Assembly: GCA_017999915.1 (NCBI GenBank)
Contig: JAGNKX010000006.1
Span: forward strand, 222,210 to 286,209
DNA: 64,000 nucleotides
Direction of reading: 5' to 3'
Source of the DNA: Spirochaetota bacterium
GTDB lineage: Bacteria > Spirochaetota > UBA4802 > UBA5550
Part shown: piece by piece, positions 10,448 to 20,088 of the stretch
How positions within the stretch are numbered: the first letter of the stretch is position 1
How the letters are laid out: each line of letters starts with the position of its first letter
The notes under the pieces: model-generated
What the model saw: the letters and a program-made list of their open reading frames with translations, nothing else
Databases searched by the model: none
Told to the model about the DNA's origin: nothing
Position numbers and translations under genes: made by a program

Positions 10448-10476
10448 CGGTCATGAGCCGTGAATGCTCATGACCG
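10448..10476. repeat. Perfect 11-bp inverted repeat, intergenic hairpin
   Basis: CGGTCATGAGC and its exact complement are separated by seven bases. It lies just after the stop of the OmpA-type gene (minus strand) and before the start of the CapA-type gene. There is no T-run on either side, so it may be an mRNA stabiliser or a factor-dependent terminator rather than an intrinsic one. Confidence 0.55.
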
Positions 10477-10498
10477 TAGAGATGCTTGCAGATGCGTC

Positions 10499-10999
10499 CT
10501 ATTGAGGCACAATGGAAAAAGTTACTCTCCGCTGCTGGCCGCTGCGCGGAGCATATCCCGTAAGCGGTTCGGAGGACCCAACGCCTTTATAGGTGATCTT
10601 CCTCGATTCTATGCCTTCGGATGCAAGTGCTTTAACCACCGCTTTAGCCCGGTCCCGGGAGATGTTCATGTTCCCTGGTTTATCGCCTTCCTGCTTTTCA
10701 GGACCGCTGGCATCCGCATGTCCGCGCACTTCAAGGACGTAGCCGTCGGGGATTTTACCGAGAATATCCTTCACGGCAGGTGAAGCGACGCGCGCCCATG
10801 TTTTCCACTGCCGTTCAGGAACAGTTGCGCTTTTGTAGGCGAATCCGGCTACCGGATATTTGGCCAGCTGTTCGTTCGATCCTGTTACAAAGGCATTATT
10901 CGCACCGACCTGAACGGGTTCCTTTATTTGGTCTTTTGCACATGCATTCATTGCGAGAATTGCGGCTGAAATGAGTATTGTCATACACAAGGTTTTCAT
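10499..10999 (-). CDS. OmpA-domain lipoprotein (peptidoglycan-binding)
   Basis: Predicted outer-membrane lipoprotein of 166 residues that would tether the outer membrane to peptidoglycan. The signal peptide ends in a lipobox with Cys in LAMNACAK. The C-terminal OmpA-like domain (about 65-165) has VLEVRGHADASG, NISRDRAKAVVKAL and the closing GQQRRVTFSI. Two ATGs lie six bases apart; the second (10999) is chosen because it stands seven bases from AGGAGG. It is followed by the CapA-type gene on the same strand across a hairpin, so read-through is possible. Confidence 0.9.
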   Translation of the reverse strand: MKTLCMTILISAAILAMNACAKDQIKEPVQVGANNAFVTGSNEQLAKYPVAGFAYKSATVPERQWKTWARVASPAVKDILGKIPDGYVLEVRGHADASGPEKQEGDKPGNMNISRDRAKAVVKALASEGIESRKITYKGVGSSEPLTGYAPRSGQQRRVTFSIVPQ

Positions 11000-11039
11000 G
11001 CTCATGCCTCCTGATATGTTTGATTGTTTTTATTACCCT

Positions 11040-11294
11040 TCAGCGTGATTTCTCACGCTGACAATAGGAATCATTGAGAATGTATTGTTTCAAGTCAGTC
11101 AAATCGGCACGTATCAGGTTTTCCCATATGTTATTGCCGCTATAATTCATGTGTACCCGGCTGCAAATGGCCGGATCTGTTAATTTCAATTTTGCCGAAG
11201 AGTATGGATTATTAGTCGTATAATCGCGGGTGTTGCATCCAACAAAAAGAATAAGTTTCATCAGGGATAACACTATGATTATTGATCTTATCAT
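11040..11294 (-). CDS. Small predicted lipoprotein of unknown function
   Basis: An 84-residue protein with a hydrophobic N-terminus and a lipobox (LFVGC, Cys at residue 20). The rest is polar with two further cysteines (ICSRV and YCQRE) that could form a disulfide. I recognise no family. It precedes the OmpA-type lipoprotein gene on the same strand by about 40 bp, so the two may form a small envelope operon. Confidence 0.55.
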   Translation of the reverse strand: MIRSIIIVLSLMKLILFVGCNTRDYTTNNPYSSAKLKLTDPAICSRVHMNYSGNNIWENLIRADLTDLKQYILNDSYCQREKSR

Positions 11295-11474
11295 TGAATT
11301 CCTTCCGGTAAAGATAGCATGTTATAATTGTAAGGTATTGATACGGAAAAGAGGTAACAAAATATTTTAAAATTATTAAATAATTTTCAATTATATCAAA
11401 TATACAAAAATTCGCGTCAAGAAATTTTTTAGGATAAAATGCACATGCGGGCTAAATTGTTAGTAAAAAAAGAA

Positions 11475-12029
11475 TCAGAAAAGTGGTGGCGTGCCGGTTA
11501 CGATCAGTTTAGCAGCACGTGACCCCCTGTTTCTTACTCTGCAGGATATAAAGGATCTGAAAATTATAGAATCATCATTTTGGAGAATAACCTTTTCTTT
11601 ATTTTTTATTTGAATCTCAACGGAGCCAGCCATTACGTAAATAAACCGTTCCCCTTCTATGTCGTCATCCAGTTGTGCGATGGCAATCTCCGCGTGCGGC
11701 TCCAATTGGGCTTTATATGATACATTTTTTGTATTCTGAAGCTTTGAGGCTAGAAAGGTAAGGGTAACTTTTTCAGTTTTACTGGTAAAGGTTTCGGCAT
11801 CTTTGCTTTTAACAACCAGGTAGTCATTTTTTTCAACTTGATTGAAAAATGCGGATAATCCAACACCATAGAATCTCAACAAGGCCTGAAGAGAATTTAG
11901 GGATGGGGAAGCCTTGTCATTTTCGAGCTGGGAGAGCAGGCTGGTTGACATCTTGGTCTTTGTTGCTACATCGTTCAGAGTATAATTTTTCTCTTTACGC
12001 AGCTTTTTTAAATATGCCCCTATTTCCAT
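11475..12029 (-). CDS. XRE-family regulator with C-terminal cupin domain
   Basis: A 184-residue DNA-binding protein. Residues 1-65 form an HTH_3 domain (GAYLKKLRKEKNYTLNDVA, then SLLSQLENDKASPSLNSL). The C-terminal half is a small beta-rich cupin (HAEIAIAQLDDDIEGERFIY, GSVEIQIKNKEKVIL). Such proteins commonly sense a small molecule and regulate adjacent metabolic or transport genes. It is divergent from the ClC channel gene across about 200 bp of AT-rich DNA, so it may control itself, the channel, or both. Confidence 0.85.
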   Translation of the reverse strand: MEIGAYLKKLRKEKNYTLNDVATKTKMSTSLLSQLENDKASPSLNSLQALLRFYGVGLSAFFNQVEKNDYLVVKSKDAETFTSKTEKVTLTFLASKLQNTKNVSYKAQLEPHAEIAIAQLDDDIEGERFIYVMAGSVEIQIKNKEKVILQNDDSIIFRSFISCRVRNRGSRAAKLIVTGTPPLF

Positions 12030-12227
12030 GTTGTTGCCGCGAGTAGATGTTTTTTAAAGGAAAATTTAATTGCATAACCCTAATTCTACAACGAAAATAA
12101 TTGACAAATTATATCAACAAACATTTTAATATTGTAAAAAAAATTTAATAATATTGAATTTTGTTATTAATGCATTAAGATTGAGTATTCACACCGATTT
12201 TCAATACCGGGAATTGATAGAATTCAC

Positions 12228-13943
12228 ATGATAAAACCAAAGTTACTGATACATCTACTGCAGCAATTCCCTGAAAACGTGCGGGGGACGGTCTCTACCG
12301 GCCTGCTTGGACTGGCTGCCGGTCTCTCAGCCGTGGCTTTTTTGTTTTTAATCAACTTTTTATTTTCACAAACATACCTGGTGTTCGCGACCAAATCCGT
12401 CGCGTTCTTCATCATTGCCAGTTTCATTGTCATCAGCGTCACCTCGTTGCTGGTCGGATACCTGTTGAATGTGTTCAGTCCGGAATCGGCAGGGAGCGGG
12501 ATACCGCAGATCAAGACGGCCTACTGGAAAGAGCTCGGCTATGTCAGTTTCAGACCGGTCATCGTGAAATTCATAGCCGGCGTTCTCAGTATCGGCGGGG
12601 GAAGCAGCCTGGGACGTGAAGGCCCATCGGTATTCCTGGGGAGCGGCGTGGCGTCCAATCTCGACGGTGTCCTGGGGACACCTCCGCGCCAGAGAAGAAG
12701 CGCCGCCCTGATCGGGGCTTCCGCCGGCCTGGCCGCGGCTTTCAATACGCCCCTGGCCGCGATAACCTTCGCCATCGAAGAAATCATCGGCGATATGAAC
12801 AACCGTTATCTGGGCCGCGTCGTTCTTTCATCGGTCATCGGCGCGTTCGCCGTCTATGCCATCCTGGGCCGCCATCCCGCCTTTTCCCTTCCATCGATAG
12901 AGAACATCAGCTGGTTCCACTATCTCGTTGTTCCTTTCGTTTCCCTTGCCGCGTCCTTTGCCGGCGTGGCTTTCCAGAAGGGGACGATTTTTCTCAGGGG
13001 CCGGCTCATCAGGCAAAAGCGCATGCCGCGCTGGCTTCTTCCGTTGTGCGGGGGGATCATAACGTGGATCATAGGCTGCGCCGTATTTTTCGCCACCGGG
13101 AAGATCGGGGTATTCGGGCTCGGGTACCAGGACCTTTCCAGCGCGCTGAACAATGCCATGGCATGGGAAATAGCCGGTATTCTTGTCGGTGCGAAACTGG
13201 CGGCCACCATTGCCTGCTATAGCTTCGGAGGGTGCGGTGGTATTTTCGCCCCTTCCCTGTTCATAGGAGGTTTGACGGGATATTTCATCGGCGGGCTGTC
13301 GGGTTACTGGGTCCCGCTGACGCCGGCGGATCATATCGTTCTGGCGGCGGTGGGCATGAGCGCCTGCCTGGGCGCGATCGTGCGGGCGCCCCTGACGTCG
13401 ATGCTGATCGTTTTCGAGATGACCCACCAGTTCTCGCTGGTGCCAGGATTGATGATCGGCACCATCATCAGCCAGGCGGTGGCCCATCGATTCGGCGCCT
13501 TGAATTTTTACGACGCCATTCTTGTGCAGGACGGCCACGAGCTGCACAAGATACGTCCGCCCCTGGACCTGCAGAGCTGGCAGAACCTGCCCATATCCGC
13601 CATTGCCAGTCCCAATCCGGTCGGGCTCCATAAGCTGACCTTTGAAGAATTCCAGGAGATCATTGATACGTACCCCTATGCGGCTTTTCCCGTTTTTTCC
13701 GGAACGGAGATAAAAGGGATTCTCACGCGACAGCAATTGACGGATGCGGTTATCCGGAAGAGCATGCCCCAAATGCATGACATGGGCGTGTGTTATGCCG
13801 ATCAGACGGTGAAGGAGGTGGGCAACAAATTTGTCGAATCCACGGCCCATGTTTTGATCGTCCTTGAAAGAGGCACGGACAGGATCAAGGGCATCATAAC
13901 GCTCCATGATTTGATTCGGGCCCAGGCCGCCATACAGAATTAG
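12228..13943 (+). CDS. ClC-family chloride channel/antiporter with C-terminal CBS region
   Basis: Integral inner-membrane protein of 571 residues. The three ion-pathway signatures of ClC proteins are present: GSGIPQIK (about residue 88), GREGPSVFLG (about 131) and GGIFAPSLFIG (about 338). After the membrane part, residues 450-570 form a pair of CBS-like repeats (ISAIASPNPVGL; FVESTAHVLIVLE) that usually bind adenine nucleotides. In bacteria such proteins are often 2Cl-/H+ exchangers used in acid resistance; a channel is the alternative. The next gene, also a CBS-bearing membrane protein, starts about 250 bp downstream on the same strand. Confidence 0.93.
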   Translation: MIKPKLLIHLLQQFPENVRGTVSTGLLGLAAGLSAVAFLFLINFLFSQTYLVFATKSVAFFIIASFIVISVTSLLVGYLLNVFSPESAGSGIPQIKTAYWKELGYVSFRPVIVKFIAGVLSIGGGSSLGREGPSVFLGSGVASNLDGVLGTPPRQRRSAALIGASAGLAAAFNTPLAAITFAIEEIIGDMNNRYLGRVVLSSVIGAFAVYAILGRHPAFSLPSIENISWFHYLVVPFVSLAASFAGVAFQKGTIFLRGRLIRQKRMPRWLLPLCGGIITWIIGCAVFFATGKIGVFGLGYQDLSSALNNAMAWEIAGILVGAKLAATIACYSFGGCGGIFAPSLFIGGLTGYFIGGLSGYWVPLTPADHIVLAAVGMSACLGAIVRAPLTSMLIVFEMTHQFSLVPGLMIGTIISQAVAHRFGALNFYDAILVQDGHELHKIRPPLDLQSWQNLPISAIASPNPVGLHKLTFEEFQEIIDTYPYAAFPVFSGTEIKGILTRQQLTDAVIRKSMPQMHDMGVCYADQTVKEVGNKFVESTAHVLIVLERGTDRIKGIITLHDLIRAQAAIQN

Positions 13944-14189
13944 GATTGCCGATCCTCCTGGAGTGTTTCCGTGCGGCGCCGGTATCAGCTTCCCGCGTGC
14001 CCCTGCACCAAATCGTTACTTTACAGGGGAGTGCATGCAAGCCGGCCCTTGAGCTTTTCGCTGATGGGCCGCGTTATCGTTGCCCCATTCCTCTACGGGT
14101 GTTATATTGTCTGTATCACATGAAAGGTGAGTCGGATAAGCCGTACGCTTAATAAATGAGTCCTCCACGCAGGGATGAGGTGTTTTGCC

Positions 14190-15488
14190 ATGTCACATGA
14201 ATTGTTCGCAATAATCGTTATTATCTCGATGATACTCCTGAACGGCCTGTTATCCATGTCGGAGATGGCCGTCGTGTCATCGCGGAAGCAGAGGTTGATA
14301 GCCAAAGCCGGCGAGGGACGCGCCTCCTACCTGGCCGTGCTGGGCCTCGTGGAATCGCCCACGGCGTTTCTGTCGACGATCCAGATCGGGATAACGCTGA
14401 TCGGCATCCTGTCCGGCGCTTACGGCGAAGAGACAATTGCCAGGAGCCTCCAATTATATTTCCAGTCGGTACCGGCGATAGCGAGTTACAGCAATGCCCT
14501 CAGTACGGGCGTCGTCGTTATTACTATCACGTTCATTACAATTCTTTTCGGGGAACTGATTCCTAAACGAGTGGCATTGAGCAGCCCTGAGCGCATCGCC
14601 TCCCTTGTGGTGTATCCCATGAAAATATTGTCCATCATGTTCATGCCCCTGGTTCGTCTTTTTACGGTGATAACCAACCTGGTGATGACGGGCATCGGGG
14701 CGAAAAGAGACGGCAAGGCGGAACCGCCTATTACAGAGGAGGAGATAAAGGTCCTCATTAAAGAAGGGGAAGCATTCGGACTGATAAAAAAACAGCAGGT
14801 TGAAATGGTCGAGGGGGTCATCGACCTTCACGGTAACAGGATCGCGTCCATTATGAGCCCGCGGCCGGATATTAAATATATCGAGATAACCGAAACGGGA
14901 AAAAAAATAAAGGAGAGAATAATCGAGCTGGGGGATTATCCATACCTACCGGTGTGCAGAAACGGCCTTGATCATGTCGTCGGGGTGATAAAAACGCGGG
15001 ATGTTTTGAGAAAAATCATAAAGGGTGAATACAAATCGCTTTCACGGCATCTTGAAAAGCCGATGTACGCGCCTGAAAGCATAAGCCCTCTCAAAGTGCT
15101 TGAGCTCTTTAAAATCAATAAATCCCATGTCGCCTTTGTCATCGACGAATATGGCGGAGTGACGGGCCTGGTTACCATGCATGACGTAATCGAGGAAATC
15201 GTCGGAGAAGTTCCGGAATTCACTGAAGAGGGGAATCCCAGGATCACGCGGCGTAAGAATGGCAGCTACCTGGTTGATGGGATGGTTTCAGTGGATGATT
15301 TCATTGAGCATTTCAAGGTTGATATCGCCGGAGAGGGAAATTACAATACCCTGGCTGGGTTTATCATGGAGCGGATCGGCCGGATTCCCAGGGCAGGGGA
15401 AACGCTCGCATATGGCGGCTATTCCTTCGAGGTCGTCGACATGGACGGCAACAGGATCGACAAGGTGCTGGTGAAAAAAATAACGTAG
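14190..15488 (+). CDS. CNNM/CorC-type (HlyC) membrane protein with CBS and transporter-associated domains
   Basis: A 432-residue protein. The N-terminal DUF21/CNNM membrane domain (about 1-185) starts NGLLSMSEMAVVSSRKQRL and includes a LIPKRVALSSPERIA signature. A CBS pair follows (about 205-330; YPYLPVCRNGLDHVVGVI, VIDEYGGVTGLVTMHDVIEE) and then the CorC_HlyC domain (FIEHFKVDI, YNTLAGFIME). The family is linked to Mg2+ or cobalt efflux; the name haemolysin is historical. An ATG at 14175 is in frame, but 14190 is preferred because GATGAGG lies nine bases before it. Confidence 0.9.
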   Translation: MSHELFAIIVIISMILLNGLLSMSEMAVVSSRKQRLIAKAGEGRASYLAVLGLVESPTAFLSTIQIGITLIGILSGAYGEETIARSLQLYFQSVPAIASYSNALSTGVVVITITFITILFGELIPKRVALSSPERIASLVVYPMKILSIMFMPLVRLFTVITNLVMTGIGAKRDGKAEPPITEEEIKVLIKEGEAFGLIKKQQVEMVEGVIDLHGNRIASIMSPRPDIKYIEITETGKKIKERIIELGDYPYLPVCRNGLDHVVGVIKTRDVLRKIIKGEYKSLSRHLEKPMYAPESISPLKVLELFKINKSHVAFVIDEYGGVTGLVTMHDVIEEIVGEVPEFTEEGNPRITRRKNGSYLVDGMVSVDDFIEHFKVDIAGEGNYNTLAGFIMERIGRIPRAGETLAYGGYSFEVVDMDGNRIDKVLVKKIT

Positions 15489-15773
15489 ACGCAGGCTGTG
15501 ATCATCGTGCCGGTGATAAACCGACAGGGAAAACCAGCCGGCCGGGCTGCCGGATTCGCCGCTTTTTTTAACGGAGTTATGGCCGGCGCAATAAGAAAAG
15601 GCGGGGGAAACACCCGGAATTTTTATGTGCCGCTGTAACCATACCTCTTGACATTTTCCCCAATGGTTACAAATGTCCTTGTAAACGGGCCTTTGCCCTT
15701 TGGCCCATAGCGGTTCCAGGGCCGATCTTTTAATCAAGCAATGACATATTAATATTTTACGAGGTGTATATTC

Positions 15774-16652
15774 ATGCTGAAAAGAATAGGTTTATTTCTA
15801 CTCACCAATATCCTGGTGATCCTCACGGTCAGTCTTATTTTGAACGTGGTGCTGCCCATGCTGGGCATACGGCTCGCCGGAGCCTGGGGCATCGCGGTAT
15901 TCAGCGGCGTTTTCGGCATGGCCGGCGCTTTTATTTCCCTGGCCATAAGCCGCTGGATGGCAAAGAGGGCCTACAATATACAGCTCCTGGACGGCTCCAC
16001 GCAGGATTACCGTGGCCGCGAGATATATGACATGGTGGCCCGGCTTTCACGGCAGGCCGGCCTCCCGGCCGTTCCCGAGGTGGGTATCTATCAATCCGCC
16101 GAGCCGAACGCCTTCGCCACGGGGCCGTCAAAGAAAAAATCCCTGGTGGCCTTTTCCACGGGCCTTCTCTCGTCCATGGAGCGGAGCGAAGTTGAGGCCG
16201 TAGCTGCCCACGAGGTGAGCCACATCGCCAACGGCGACATGGTGACCATGACCCTTCTTACCGGCGTGGCGAACGCCCTGGTCATGTTCCTGGCCAGGAT
16301 CATCGCGCAGGTTTTCGACAGCTTCCTCCGCGGCGACGATGACGAAGGCGGCCTCGGATTTTTCGGATACATCATTACCGTCATGGTGCTGGAGACCGTC
16401 CTCATGGTTCTGGCGTCCATCCCGCTGGCGGCCTTTTCGCGGTTAAGGGAATACCGGGCCGACGCGGGCGCCGCGAGCATCACGTCGCCGGGGGCCATGA
16501 TTTCGGCGCTCCAGCGTCTCCAGCAGGCGGCGTCCCTTCCCCAGGTTAAGGATTCTTTTGCCATGGCGAAGATCAGCTCGCCTAAAAGAATGTCCCTGTT
16601 TGCGACGCACCCGCCCCTGGAAGACCGCATCGCCCGGCTCAGGGGGATGTAG
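15774..16652 (+). CDS. htpX: Membrane zinc metalloprotease HtpX
   Basis: Inner-membrane M48 peptidase that degrades damaged membrane proteins, working alongside FtsH in other bacteria. The 292 residues match the usual length. Two N-terminal helices (about 5-27 and 33-55) precede the catalytic zinc motif HEVSH in VAAHEVSHIANGDM (about residue 146), two further helices, and the third zinc ligand Glu in REYRADAGAA. The C-terminal HPPLEDRIARL is also typical of the family. The gene stands alone and converges with the response-regulator cluster. Confidence 0.95.
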   Translation: MLKRIGLFLLTNILVILTVSLILNVVLPMLGIRLAGAWGIAVFSGVFGMAGAFISLAISRWMAKRAYNIQLLDGSTQDYRGREIYDMVARLSRQAGLPAVPEVGIYQSAEPNAFATGPSKKKSLVAFSTGLLSSMERSEVEAVAAHEVSHIANGDMVTMTLLTGVANALVMFLARIIAQVFDSFLRGDDDEGGLGFFGYIITVMVLETVLMVLASIPLAAFSRLREYRADAGAASITSPGAMISALQRLQQAASLPQVKDSFAMAKISSPKRMSLFATHPPLEDRIARLRGM

Positions 16653-16728
16653 CTGATCTCAATCCCAGCTCCATCTTGCGTTCCTTCTCCGGCTCTGCGG
16701 GAGAATCCCCGGGACGGGATTCTTCAAA

Positions 16729-16863
16729 TCAAGCTCCTGTCATGAGCTCCGCAAGGAGGCGCTTTTCCTGGGGATCGATGACACCGTCTCCGTCGGCGAT
16801 GGACAAAATCTTGTCATATAAGGGCGCATGGGTCCCGGAATCAATGACGCGAGGGTCATGCAT
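16729..16863 (-). CDS. Tiny acidic protein with EF-hand-like loop, overlapping the receiver gene
   Basis: A 44-residue frame starting at an ATG that overlaps the stop of the receiver gene by eight bases (ATGCATGA), which suggests translational coupling. It contains ADGDGVIDPQEKRLLAELM, similar to a calcium-binding EF-hand loop or to short segments of TerB-like proteins. No other domain is seen. The overlap and the non-random composition argue that it is real, but it is short enough for chance. It would be the third cistron of the kinase-receiver unit. Confidence 0.5.
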   Translation of the reverse strand: MHDPRVIDSGTHAPLYDKILSIADGDGVIDPQEKRLLAELMTGA

Positions 16864-17206
16864 AACCCAGTAAAAGGTCCATGGCACCCATGTTGAGGGG
16901 CTTGTGAAGGTATTGCACCGATTTCAGGTCTTTCACTCTCTCGATGACCGTGTCGTTCATATAACCGCTCATGAATATGATGCTTGTTTGAATTTCGGAA
17001 AGGATCTTGTTGGCCGCTTCTATCCCGTCCATCTCGCCGGCTAGGCGAATGTCCATTAATATGACATCGGGACATTTTTCTTTCGCCTTCATGACGGCCT
17101 CTTCCCCGGTCGAAACCGGGCCGATCACATCGGCGCCGCGCTTCTTCAGGTGGTTGTTCAGCACCATCGCCGGTATGGCCTCGTCTTCGACGATCAGTAT
17201 TTTCAT
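16856..17206 (-). CDS. Single-domain response regulator (receiver)
   Basis: A 116-residue CheY-like receiver with no output domain. Acidic pocket residues are seen in LIVEDEA, the phospho-acceptor Asp in ILMDIRLAG, and the conserved Lys in YLHKPLN. The start at 17206 follows a GGAAGGGAATC ribosome site; longer in-frame starts would overlap the kinase gene. It lies 14 bases after the kinase stop, so it is the likely partner of that kinase. Receivers of this type next to PAS kinases of the HisKA_2 type often act by protein-protein contact or in a phosphorelay. Confidence 0.9.
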   Translation of the reverse strand: MKILIVEDEAIPAMVLNNHLKKRGADVIGPVSTGEEAVMKAKEKCPDVILMDIRLAGEMDGIEAANKILSEIQTSIIFMSGYMNDTVIERVKDLKSVQYLHKPLNMGAMDLLLGYA

Positions 17207-17220
17207 CTGCGATTCCCTTC

Positions 17221-19524
17221 CTATACACGGGGTTTGAAGAGGGTGTCTTTGAATCGAATGACGCATTCGGTCCCCTTCACGGACATGAATTCGGCCCTGC
17301 CTTTAAGCTGGTACTCGGTCAGGGCGAAAACTATGTTCAATCCCATCCTGCCGTTGGCCCTGAAGTCAAAGCCGGGCGGCACGCCCGCGCCGTTATCCGC
17401 AACCGTCAGCTCTATCCCGCCATCCTCGATCCTGTGAAGCCGGATCGTTATTTCGCCTTTTCGGCCGTCGGGAAAGGCGTATTTCAGCGCGTTGGAGATC
17501 AGCTCGTTTATGATCAGGCCGCACGGCACGGCCGTGTCTATGAGCACATTCACGCCCGATATGTCGAAGTTAAGACCGATCCTGTCGTGGGGGATCCCGT
17601 AGCTCTTTATCAGCATGTCAACAAGATCAATGACGTACTCGCCCATGTCGATGCTGGAAAGGTTCTGTGACTGGTACAGCTTCTTGTGGACCAATGACAT
17701 GCTCTGGATGCGATTCTCCATCTCGTTGAATATCTCTTCTATCTTCCCGGTTTTCACATACTCCAATTGCAGCGAGAGCATCGACGAGATCACCTGCATG
17801 TTGTTTTTCGTGCGATGATAGAGCTCGCGCAGGAGGGTCTGGTTGCGTTTGAGCGAGGCCTCTATTTCCTGCTCGGCGCGCTTGCGCTCGGTGATGTCGC
17901 TGAAGACGCCCTCGATCCCGATGACGCTGTTGTTCTCGTCGCGATAGTACTGGCTGTTGGTCAGCACGCAAACGGGACTTCCATCATGTTTCTTGAGCAC
18001 CGCCTCGTATTGGGAAACCGTGCCCTTTTCTTCCAGGATGGAAAGCAGCTTTTCCCTCTCGTCCGGATGATAATAGATATCCCTGCCTATGCTCTTTCCC
18101 GCCAGCGAGTCCACCAAGGGATATCCGAGGAGCCGCGCCGCCGACGGGGTCGCAAAGGTGACATTGCCCTCCAGGTCGCACCGGTATACGGCGTCCTGCA
18201 TGTTGTCGACGAGGGTGCGGTATTTTTCCTCGCTTCGGATCAAACGCTTTTCGGCCTTTTTCCGCTCGCTTATGTCCGTATGCACGCCGATAACGCTTAC
18301 CACGTTTCCATTGGCGTCCTTTACCGCGTCGGCCCTGAGAAAGATGGGCAGGCAGTTCCCGTCTTTCGCGATCATCTCAACCTCTCCCTGCCATGAGTTG
18401 CCGGACATGATCGCTTCGAACACTTCCTGGCCGATTACCTTGTCCTTGTACGCCGCAATTGGATGGCGAAGGGCGACCTCATCTACGGTGAAGCCGAACA
18501 TCCTGTCGAATGCCTTGTTTTGATAAAAATGGCGGCCCTGGGCCGTGGCCATGCCGATGGCGTCGGTGGTCGAATCGATGGCGTATTTAATCTGTTTCAA
18601 TTCATCTTCAACGAGTTTCCGTTCCGTGATGTCTATGAATGTCGTGATCGCATAGACCTCGCCCTTGTGGGAGACGATACGTGAGGACAGGAGTCCCCAG
18701 AATGACGACCCGTCCCCGCGAAGGAACCGGGTCTCGAAATTGCTTATATATCCCTGCTTGTTGAGCGTTTCGACGATGGTAAGCCGGTCGGCCTGATCGG
18801 CGTAAAATTCGGTCGTGAGAAAGTCGGTATATTCCTGCCGGCTCAGGCCGCTTAACTTGATAAAGGCCGGATTTCCGTACAGTATCCTGCCGTTGGAGAG
18901 ACGCGAGATGATGAGGGGCACCGCGACGGTCTCCAGTACCTTATTGATGTATTCCTGTTCTTCCCTGATGGCTGCTTCTTTGTCCCTGTGTTGTGCGATC
19001 TCCTCCCGCGCTTTCCGGTATGACCGCGCATTGTCCAGCGCAATGGCCATGGTCGTGGATAGCATATGCAACAGCTCCAGGCTCCCGTCGGTGAAAGCCC
19101 TGGCGGCCCGGTTGTCTTCAAGATAGATGATGCCGCTGATCCTTTCCCGGTTCATCAGGGGCATGCACGCGACTGATTTTACCTTATGATTCTTTATATA
19201 CGGATCATTCATGAACGCGCCGGATTGGCAGGCGTTGTCCAGGACGATCGATTCCCGCAGGCGGGCCGCCTGGGCGACGATTGCTGAAGACACCTCGCCG
19301 TTTGCGGTTATGGCGCGGCCCATTAATACGTCAACAGCGGGCCTGTCAGCCTCTCCCATGGCTTCTATCGCCCATTCTTCGCCCTTTTCAAGCAGCAGGG
19401 CACCGCGCCGCGCCCCGGTTTTTTCAAGGGCGACGCGCACCAGCTTTTCCAGCAGGCTCCCGAGATCGATCTCTGCCGCGATGGCATTTGCCGTTTTAAT
19501 GACGGTCGCCGGGTCGAGGTGCAT
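17221..19524 (-). CDS. GAF-PAS sensor histidine kinase (HisKA_2 type)
   Basis: A soluble 767-residue sensor kinase without obvious membrane segments. In order: a GAF domain (about 15-170), three PAS domains each with a PAC-like tail (about 190-300, 310-425, 435-550), a HisKA_2 dimerisation domain with the phospho-acceptor His in RELYHRTKNNMQV (about 563), and a HATPase domain with N-box Asn in IINELISNALKYAFP and a G box (DNGAGVPPG). This type of kinase often answers redox, light or small ligands through its PAS domains. The receiver gene follows after 14 bases. Confidence 0.93.
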   Translation of the reverse strand: MHLDPATVIKTANAIAAEIDLGSLLEKLVRVALEKTGARRGALLLEKGEEWAIEAMGEADRPAVDVLMGRAITANGEVSSAIVAQAARLRESIVLDNACQSGAFMNDPYIKNHKVKSVACMPLMNRERISGIIYLEDNRAARAFTDGSLELLHMLSTTMAIALDNARSYRKAREEIAQHRDKEAAIREEQEYINKVLETVAVPLIISRLSNGRILYGNPAFIKLSGLSRQEYTDFLTTEFYADQADRLTIVETLNKQGYISNFETRFLRGDGSSFWGLLSSRIVSHKGEVYAITTFIDITERKLVEDELKQIKYAIDSTTDAIGMATAQGRHFYQNKAFDRMFGFTVDEVALRHPIAAYKDKVIGQEVFEAIMSGNSWQGEVEMIAKDGNCLPIFLRADAVKDANGNVVSVIGVHTDISERKKAEKRLIRSEEKYRTLVDNMQDAVYRCDLEGNVTFATPSAARLLGYPLVDSLAGKSIGRDIYYHPDEREKLLSILEEKGTVSQYEAVLKKHDGSPVCVLTNSQYYRDENNSVIGIEGVFSDITERKRAEQEIEASLKRNQTLLRELYHRTKNNMQVISSMLSLQLEYVKTGKIEEIFNEMENRIQSMSLVHKKLYQSQNLSSIDMGEYVIDLVDMLIKSYGIPHDRIGLNFDISGVNVLIDTAVPCGLIINELISNALKYAFPDGRKGEITIRLHRIEDGGIELTVADNGAGVPPGFDFRANGRMGLNIVFALTEYQLKGRAEFMSVKGTECVIRFKDTLFKPRV

Positions 19525-19552
19525 CAGGGGCCTTCAGGGATGCGGGAAAGAG

Positions 19553-19741
19553 ATGGCAGTGTTTGTCCGGACAGATGCATTTCCCTCTCTCAAAAGTTTG
19601 AAATTATCCGAATATGATAAACTTCTTCTTAAAATGCATCCCTTGAAGCGGGATAAGATCTATCTGAATCAGCGGGTGAAACAGTCAGTCACTGAACAGA
19701 TGGCTAGAGATTTCATTCAACGCGTGGAAACAGGGAAATAA
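19553..19741 (+). CDS. Hypothetical 62-residue basic protein
   Basis: A short frame divergent from the kinase gene, starting 29 bases from the kinase start, with a purine-rich GGGAAAGAG before its ATG. The product is rich in Lys, Leu and Arg (LKSLKLSEYDKLLLKMHPLK) with a predicted helical C-terminus (TEQMARDFIQRVETGK). I recognise no family. It may be a real small gene or a chance frame. Confidence 0.35.
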   Translation: MAVFVRTDAFPSLKSLKLSEYDKLLLKMHPLKRDKIYLNQRVKQSVTEQMARDFIQRVETGK

Positions 19742-20088
19742 TACCGCATGGTCACAAATATTGATCATCAGTAATAATTGTAATAAGATTTTGATTATTT
19801 AGCAAGATATTTTTACAACCGTAATATAAAAAACGGGGGATGATTCTATGGGCATAATGGTGGCAGTTATCGGTCTGGCAAGGAGGCGAACATTTCCATG
19901 GCTGTCCGGTCCGTCCCGGGGATTCCAAAAACCGCAAGAGTTCATTGCGATGAATCCGTGTCAACCAAGGTAACTGCCCTGGAAAGCTTCCTCGATCACA
20001 CGGTCACGGGACAGATCAATAATCCGTCTGGAAACGACCGGAGGCGGGTAATCCCTCCTCCGGAAAAGTTGAAATCCAATCATATAAA
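19742..20088. other. Intergenic stretch with a weak 66-codon frame
   Basis: A 347-bp gap. A plus-strand frame at 19898-20098 has an AAGGAGG sequence 11 bases before its ATG, but its product looks random and overlaps the 3' end of the membrane-protein gene, so I do not call it. No terminator or repeat is evident. Confidence 0.3.

Noticed and set aside
12828..13907. Long frame antisense to the ClC gene.
   Set aside because: Shadow frame; product has no recognisable features.
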